Origin: Rubrivivax sp.
Lineage (GTDB): Bacteria > Pseudomonadota > Gammaproteobacteria > Burkholderiales > Burkholderiaceae_C
Length of the DNA stretch: 7,818 nucleotides
Direction: 5' to 3'
Assembly: GCA_030693565.1 (NCBI GenBank)
Contig: JAUYAJ010000593.1
Span: 1-7,818 of the forward strand
Part shown: piece after piece, positions 4,935-7,818 of the stretch
Position numbering within the stretch: the stretch's first letter is position 1
Layout: each line of letters opens with the position of its first letter
Position numbers and translations under genes: made by a program
Notes under the pieces: generated by a model
The model's database searches: none
Told to the model about the DNA's origin: nothing
What the model saw: the letters and a program-made list of their open reading frames with translations, nothing else

Positions 4935-6245
4935 ATGACACCAAGAACTCGAACGAAGGCCAGTCTGCTGCGCGCCAGCGTGGCTGCCGCCATGGCCGCC
5001 TGCAGCCTGGCCACGCAGGCTCAGGCAGCCACCGCGACCACTGCGCCTCCGGTCACAGCCAGCGCCACCAGCCCTCTGAGCCTGCGGCAGGCATTTGACG
5101 CAGCCTGGGCCCGCCAGCCCGAGGCGATGGCGCTGCAGGCGCGGCGCGACGCCGCCCGTGCCCAACAAAGTGCTGCAAAGGCGTGGACGCCGGAGCCGGC
5201 GGCCCTGGAACTCTCGACCAAGACCGACCGCCTGGGCAGCAACCAGGGCGCGCGTGAATTCGAGGTGGGCGTCGCCGTGCCGCTGTGGCTGCCTGGAGAG
5301 CGCAGCAGCAGCGCGGCGCTGGCCGACGCCGAAGGAGCCGCCACCGAGAGCCGGGCCACTGCGGCGCAGCTGCGTGTCGCCGCCACTGTCCGTGAAGCCT
5401 GGTGGCAGTGGCAGCGTGCGCGCATCGAGGTCGGCACCGCCCGCGATCAACTCGAAAACGCCCGCGTCATCGCAGCCGACGTGGCCCGGCGCGCGAAGGC
5501 CGGCGATCTGGCGCGCGCCGACCAGCACCAGACCGACGGCGCCGTGGCCAGCGCGCAGGCCAGCCTGGCCCAGGCCGAGGCCGGCCTTGCGGCGGCCCGA
5601 CAGCATCTGCGTGCGCTCGCTGGCGCCGCACCGGCCTCGTCCGGGGCGGCCATGACCGATGTGGGGAGTGCCCTGGCGGAGCCGGCTCCCGACGCGGCGG
5701 CAGCCGACCTTCAATCCCATGCAGCGTTGCAGGAACTCAAGGACCGTGCCACCGTGGCGGAGCGGATCGTCGCACTGACCGCCACCCAGTCGCGCGCCAA
5801 CCCCGAGCTGATGCTGGCGTCCACGCGCGACCGCGGTGCGCGCGGGGACGCGTCCCAGCAAACCATCACGCTGGGCATTCGCATCCCCTTCGGCGCCGGT
5901 CCGCGCTTCGATGTCCGCAGCGCCAACGCACGCGCTGAAGCCACAGAGATGCAGGCCCAGTTGGCCCTGGAGCGTGAGCGCCTCACTGCAGAAGGGGAAG
6001 CGGCGCGCGTACGGGTCGAGTCGTCGCGCACGCAGCTGTTGGCCGTCGAAAGGCGCGCGCAGCTGGCGCGCGAGTCGCGCGGCTTTTTCGACAAGTCTTT
6101 CCGGCTGGGCGAAACCGATCTGCCGACACGCCTGCGCATTGAGGCCGAAGCCGCCGAGGCTGAACGCCAGGCCGCACGCACCCGCATCGAGCTCGCTGCA
6201 GCGATCTCTGCGTGGCGCCAGGCCCTGGGCCTTCTGCCGCAGTGA
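4935..6245 (+). CDS. czcC: CzcC-like outer-membrane factor of a heavy-metal RND efflux system (TolC family)
   Basis: The protein forms the outer-membrane channel of the tripartite CzcCBA-type pump. It is 436 aa from ATG 4935, chosen because GGAG (4925-4928) lies six bases upstream and a signal peptide follows at once (MTPRTRTKASLLRASVAAAM, cleavage near AQA-31). C23 is not in a good lipobox, so a lipoprotein is less likely. The mature protein shows two outer-membrane-efflux halves: the first from LSLRQAFDAAWARQPEA (about 48-64) with long Ala/Arg/Gln-rich coiled helices; the second with LGIRIPFGAGPRFDVRSANA and another helical hairpin ending ISAWRQALGLLP. The phrase AKAWTPEPAALELSTKTDR is characteristic of CzcC proteins. 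Length matches the family. The next gene starts 54 bases downstream, consistent with one operon. Confidence 0.88.
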   Translation: MTPRTRTKASLLRASVAAAMAACSLATQAQAATATTAPPVTASATSPLSLRQAFDAAWARQPEAMALQARRDAARAQQSAAKAWTPEPAALELSTKTDRLGSNQGAREFEVGVAVPLWLPGERSSSAALADAEGAATESRATAAQLRVAATVREAWWQWQRARIEVGTARDQLENARVIAADVARRAKAGDLARADQHQTDGAVASAQASLAQAEAGLAAARQHLRALAGAAPASSGAAMTDVGSALAEPAPDAAAADLQSHAALQELKDRATVAERIVALTATQSRANPELMLASTRDRGARGDASQQTITLGIRIPFGAGPRFDVRSANARAEATEMQAQLALERERLTAEGEAARVRVESSRTQLLAVERRAQLARESRGFFDKSFRLGETDLPTRLRIEAEAAEAERQAARTRIELAAAISAWRQALGLLPQ

Positions 6246-6299
6246 TGCCCCAGTGACACGCCCGTGACGCCATTCAATGTATCCCTCAGGACCTCCCTC

Positions 6300-6854
6300 A
6301 TGAACTTCCCGAAACTCCCGGCAGCAGTGTTCACTGCGGCCATCCTTGTCGCCTCCCCCACCTGGGCCGGCCCAGGCCACGACCACGGTGACGCGGCGCC
6401 TGCGGCCGTCGGCCAGGCGCTTCCGCGCTTCTCGGCCGTGTCCGAGACCTTCGAACTCGTCGGCGTGCTCAGTGGCAAGCAGATCACGCTGTACCTCGAC
6501 CGCTTTGCCGACAACAGCCCGGTGCGCGGCGCGCAGATTGAGCTCGAGATCGGCGGGGCCAAGTTCAAAGCGGAAAAGCAAGGCGACGACGAGTACGAGG
6601 TCGTGCTGCCCGAAGCACCCAAGCCCGGCGTCCTGCCGGTGACCGCCATGGTGACCGCCGGCAACGAAGCCGACCTGCTGGCGGGTGAACTCGACATCCA
6701 CGAAGAGGCGCACGCCAACAAGGCCGCACACACGCATTCGTGGACCGAATACGCGGGATGGGTGACGGCCGGCATCGCCGCGTTCGCTTTGCTCGTTGGG
6801 GGCGGGCGTCGTGTGGTCCGTGGGCGCAACGTCCGCGCGGGGGCTGCAGCATGA
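6300..6854 (+). CDS. Exported beta-rich protein with C-terminal membrane anchor, between czcC and czcB
   Basis: This is a 184-aa protein of no firmly established function. ATG 6300 is preferred over GTG 6264 because CAGGA (6287-6291) precedes it at good distance and a clean signal peptide follows (MNFPKLPAAVFTAAILVASP, cleavage after A23). The mature protein opens with GPGHDHGD (24-31), a likely metal-binding motif. Residues about 50-134 are strand-rich (FELVGVLSGKQITLYLDRFA, then IELEIGGAKFKAEKQGDDEY) and resemble the N-terminal beta domain found fused to some CzcB/CusB-type adaptors, a FixH/YtkA-like fold; that resemblance is by eye. A His-containing segment (HEEAHANKAAHTH, 134-146) precedes one helix (about 152-168) and a short Arg-rich cytoplasmic tail. 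Its stop overlaps the czcB-like start as ATGA, implying coupled translation and a partner role with CzcB. Confidence 0.75.
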   Translation: MNFPKLPAAVFTAAILVASPTWAGPGHDHGDAAPAAVGQALPRFSAVSETFELVGVLSGKQITLYLDRFADNSPVRGAQIELEIGGAKFKAEKQGDDEYEVVLPEAPKPGVLPVTAMVTAGNEADLLAGELDIHEEAHANKAAHTHSWTEYAGWVTAGIAAFALLVGGGRRVVRGRNVRAGAAA

Positions 6855-7818
6855 AGCGCACCCTGATCGCCTCCAGCCTGGGGCTGCTGATCGCCCTGAC
6901 AGGTCTGGGCTCCGCCCACGCTGGCCCCGGCCACGACCACGGCGACGCCCCCGCCGCGCCCAGCGCCAACGGACCGCAGCGCCAGCCCGATGGCAGCGTC
7001 TTCCTGCCCAAGCCCGCGCAGCGCCAGCTGGGCGTGCGCACGGTCGTCACCGAAGCCGCTGAACTGCCCCGCACGGTGGAACTCAGCGCCAAGGTGCTGA
7101 TGGACCCGAACGCCGGCGGCAAGGTGCAGCCGCTGAACGCCGGCCGCATCGAGCCGGGGCCGCGCGGCCTGCCCAATCCCGGGCAGGCGGTGCGCCAGGG
7201 CGAGGTGCTGGCCTATGTCGTGCCGTCGGCGGCGCCCATCGAGCGTTCCAACCAGGCGGCGCAACTGGCCGAGCTGCGTGCCGCCAAGGCCCTGGCCGAC
7301 AAGCGCGCTGCTCGCCTGCAGGAACTGGCCGACACGGTGCCGCGCAAGGACATCGAAGCGGCCGAGAGCGACGCCGCCAGCCTGGCAGCACGCATCTCGG
7401 CCGTCGGTGGTGGCCTGTCCACGCGCGAGGCGCTGCTGGCACCGGTGTCGGGCGTCATCGCCTCGGCCCACGTCGTGACTGGCCAGGTGGTCGATGCACG
7501 CGAACTCATCTTCGAGATCGTTGATCCCTCCCGGCTGCGCATCGAGGCCTTGGCCTTCGACGCCGCCATCGCTTCCAACATCGGCACCGCGACGATGGCC
7601 CTGGGCAACCAGCGCATGCCGCTGACCTTCATCGGCGCCTCGCGCAGCCTGCGTGAGCAGGCGCTGCCCCTGGCCTTCCGTGCCCAGGGCGCGGCACTCG
7701 ACCAGTTGGCTGTGGGCCAGCCGGTGCGTGTGTTCGTGCAGACGAAGGACAAGGTCAAGGGCATCCCGGTGCCCGTCGCCTCGCTGATGAAGAACCCGGC
7801 CAACCAGACCGTCGTCTG
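6851..7818 (+). CDS. czcB: CzcB-like periplasmic adaptor (membrane fusion protein), 3' end beyond the window
   Basis: The adaptor links an inner-membrane CzcA-type pump to the CzcC channel in the periplasm. The frame stays open from ATG 6851 to the window end, giving 322 complete codons; the family runs to about 380-520 aa, so the end is missing because of the window, not by mutation. The signal peptide is MKRTLIASSLGLLIALTGLG with cleavage after A24 (SAHA). The mature N-terminus is GPGHDHGDAPAAPS, nearly the same as that of the preceding protein. Then come the usual HlyD-family parts: beta-barrel/lipoyl segments (FLPKPAQRQLGVRTVVTEAA from about 51; GRIEPGPRGLPNPGQAVRQG at 98-117), a short alpha-helical hairpin (about 130-183), the return lipoyl strand LLAPVSGVIASAHVVTGQVV at 195-214, and the barrel from 220 on. 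ATGA overlap with the upstream gene supports tight coupling. Cation specificity (Cd/Zn/Co versus Ni) cannot be read from the sequence. Confidence 0.87.
   Translation, partial: MKRTLIASSLGLLIALTGLGSAHAGPGHDHGDAPAAPSANGPQRQPDGSVFLPKPAQRQLGVRTVVTEAAELPRTVELSAKVLMDPNAGGKVQPLNAGRIEPGPRGLPNPGQAVRQGEVLAYVVPSAAPIERSNQAAQLAELRAAKALADKRAARLQELADTVPRKDIEAAESDAASLAARISAVGGGLSTREALLAPVSGVIASAHVVTGQVVDARELIFEIVDPSRLRIEALAFDAAIASNIGTATMALGNQRMPLTFIGASRSLREQALPLAFRAQGAALDQLAVGQPVRVFVQTKDKVKGIPVPVASLMKNPANQTVV

Noticed and set aside
4917..6737. A 606-codon open frame on the minus strand opposite czcC and the next gene
   Set aside because: Long antisense frames are expected in high-GC coding DNA. Its translation is low in family-like motifs, whereas the + strand gives clear CzcC features.
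5711..7471. A 586-codon open frame on the minus strand opposite czcC and czcB
   Set aside because: It is an antisense shadow; the + strand frames carry signal peptides, adaptor motifs and ATGA coupling.
1..7818. CRISPR array, tRNA, rRNA, insertion-sequence ends or transposase
   Set aside because: I saw no regularly spaced identical repeats, no cloverleaf-like arms with CCA context, no rRNA-like sequence and no transposase motifs. The only repeats found are the two diverged copies in 1716-2051.

Overview
The window is high-GC bacterial DNA. The gene set (Atm1-type ABC exporter, CadR/PbrR-like MerR regulator, short CDF exporter, CzcI, CzcC, CzcB) points to a betaproteobacterium of the order Burkholderiales. 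That placement is inferred from gene style and composition; no phylogenetic marker is present. It looks like an accessory heavy-metal resistance island for Cd/Zn/Co/Pb-type cations.

Layout. 2-1399 (+) is the 3' part of an Atm1/HMT1-type ABC half-transporter. An in-frame TAG at 176-178 interrupts it inside the membrane domain, so it is called a pseudogene. 1400-2045 has no convincing gene. It holds two diverged copies of a direct repeat (1716-1800 and 1942-2051) and a perfect hairpin at 1978-1997 that probably ends the leftward transcript. 2046-2882 (-) carries a YnfA-type small membrane protein followed by a CadR/PbrR-like MerR regulator. A 114-bp divergent gap holds a textbook MerR-type promoter/operator (2939-2970) facing right. 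From 2997 on the + strand come a six-helix CDF-type exporter lacking the cytoplasmic C-terminal domain, a transglutaminase-like cysteine-hydrolase-fold protein, CzcI, CzcC, a small periplasmic/membrane protein beginning GPGHDHGD after its signal peptide, and a CzcB-like adaptor that starts with an ATGA overlap and runs off the window end. The CzcA pump is expected just beyond 7818.

How it may work together (inference). Metal-loaded CadR/PbrR-like protein would activate the 2939 promoter by correcting its long 19-bp spacer. That would express the CDF exporter, which moves metal from cytoplasm to periplasm, and the transglutaminase-like protein. The czc genes would then carry metal from the periplasm out of the cell. 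A degenerate operator-like sequence just before czcI suggests the czc part may be, or may once have been, under the same regulator.

Most unusual points: the nonsense codon in the ABC gene; loss of the conserved membrane glutamate in the YnfA homologue; a transglutaminase-like enzyme inside a metal-efflux operon; a stand-alone beta-rich periplasmic protein between czcC and czcB sharing its mature N-terminal motif with CzcB; and the mosaic repeat that runs into the 3' end of the regulator gene.
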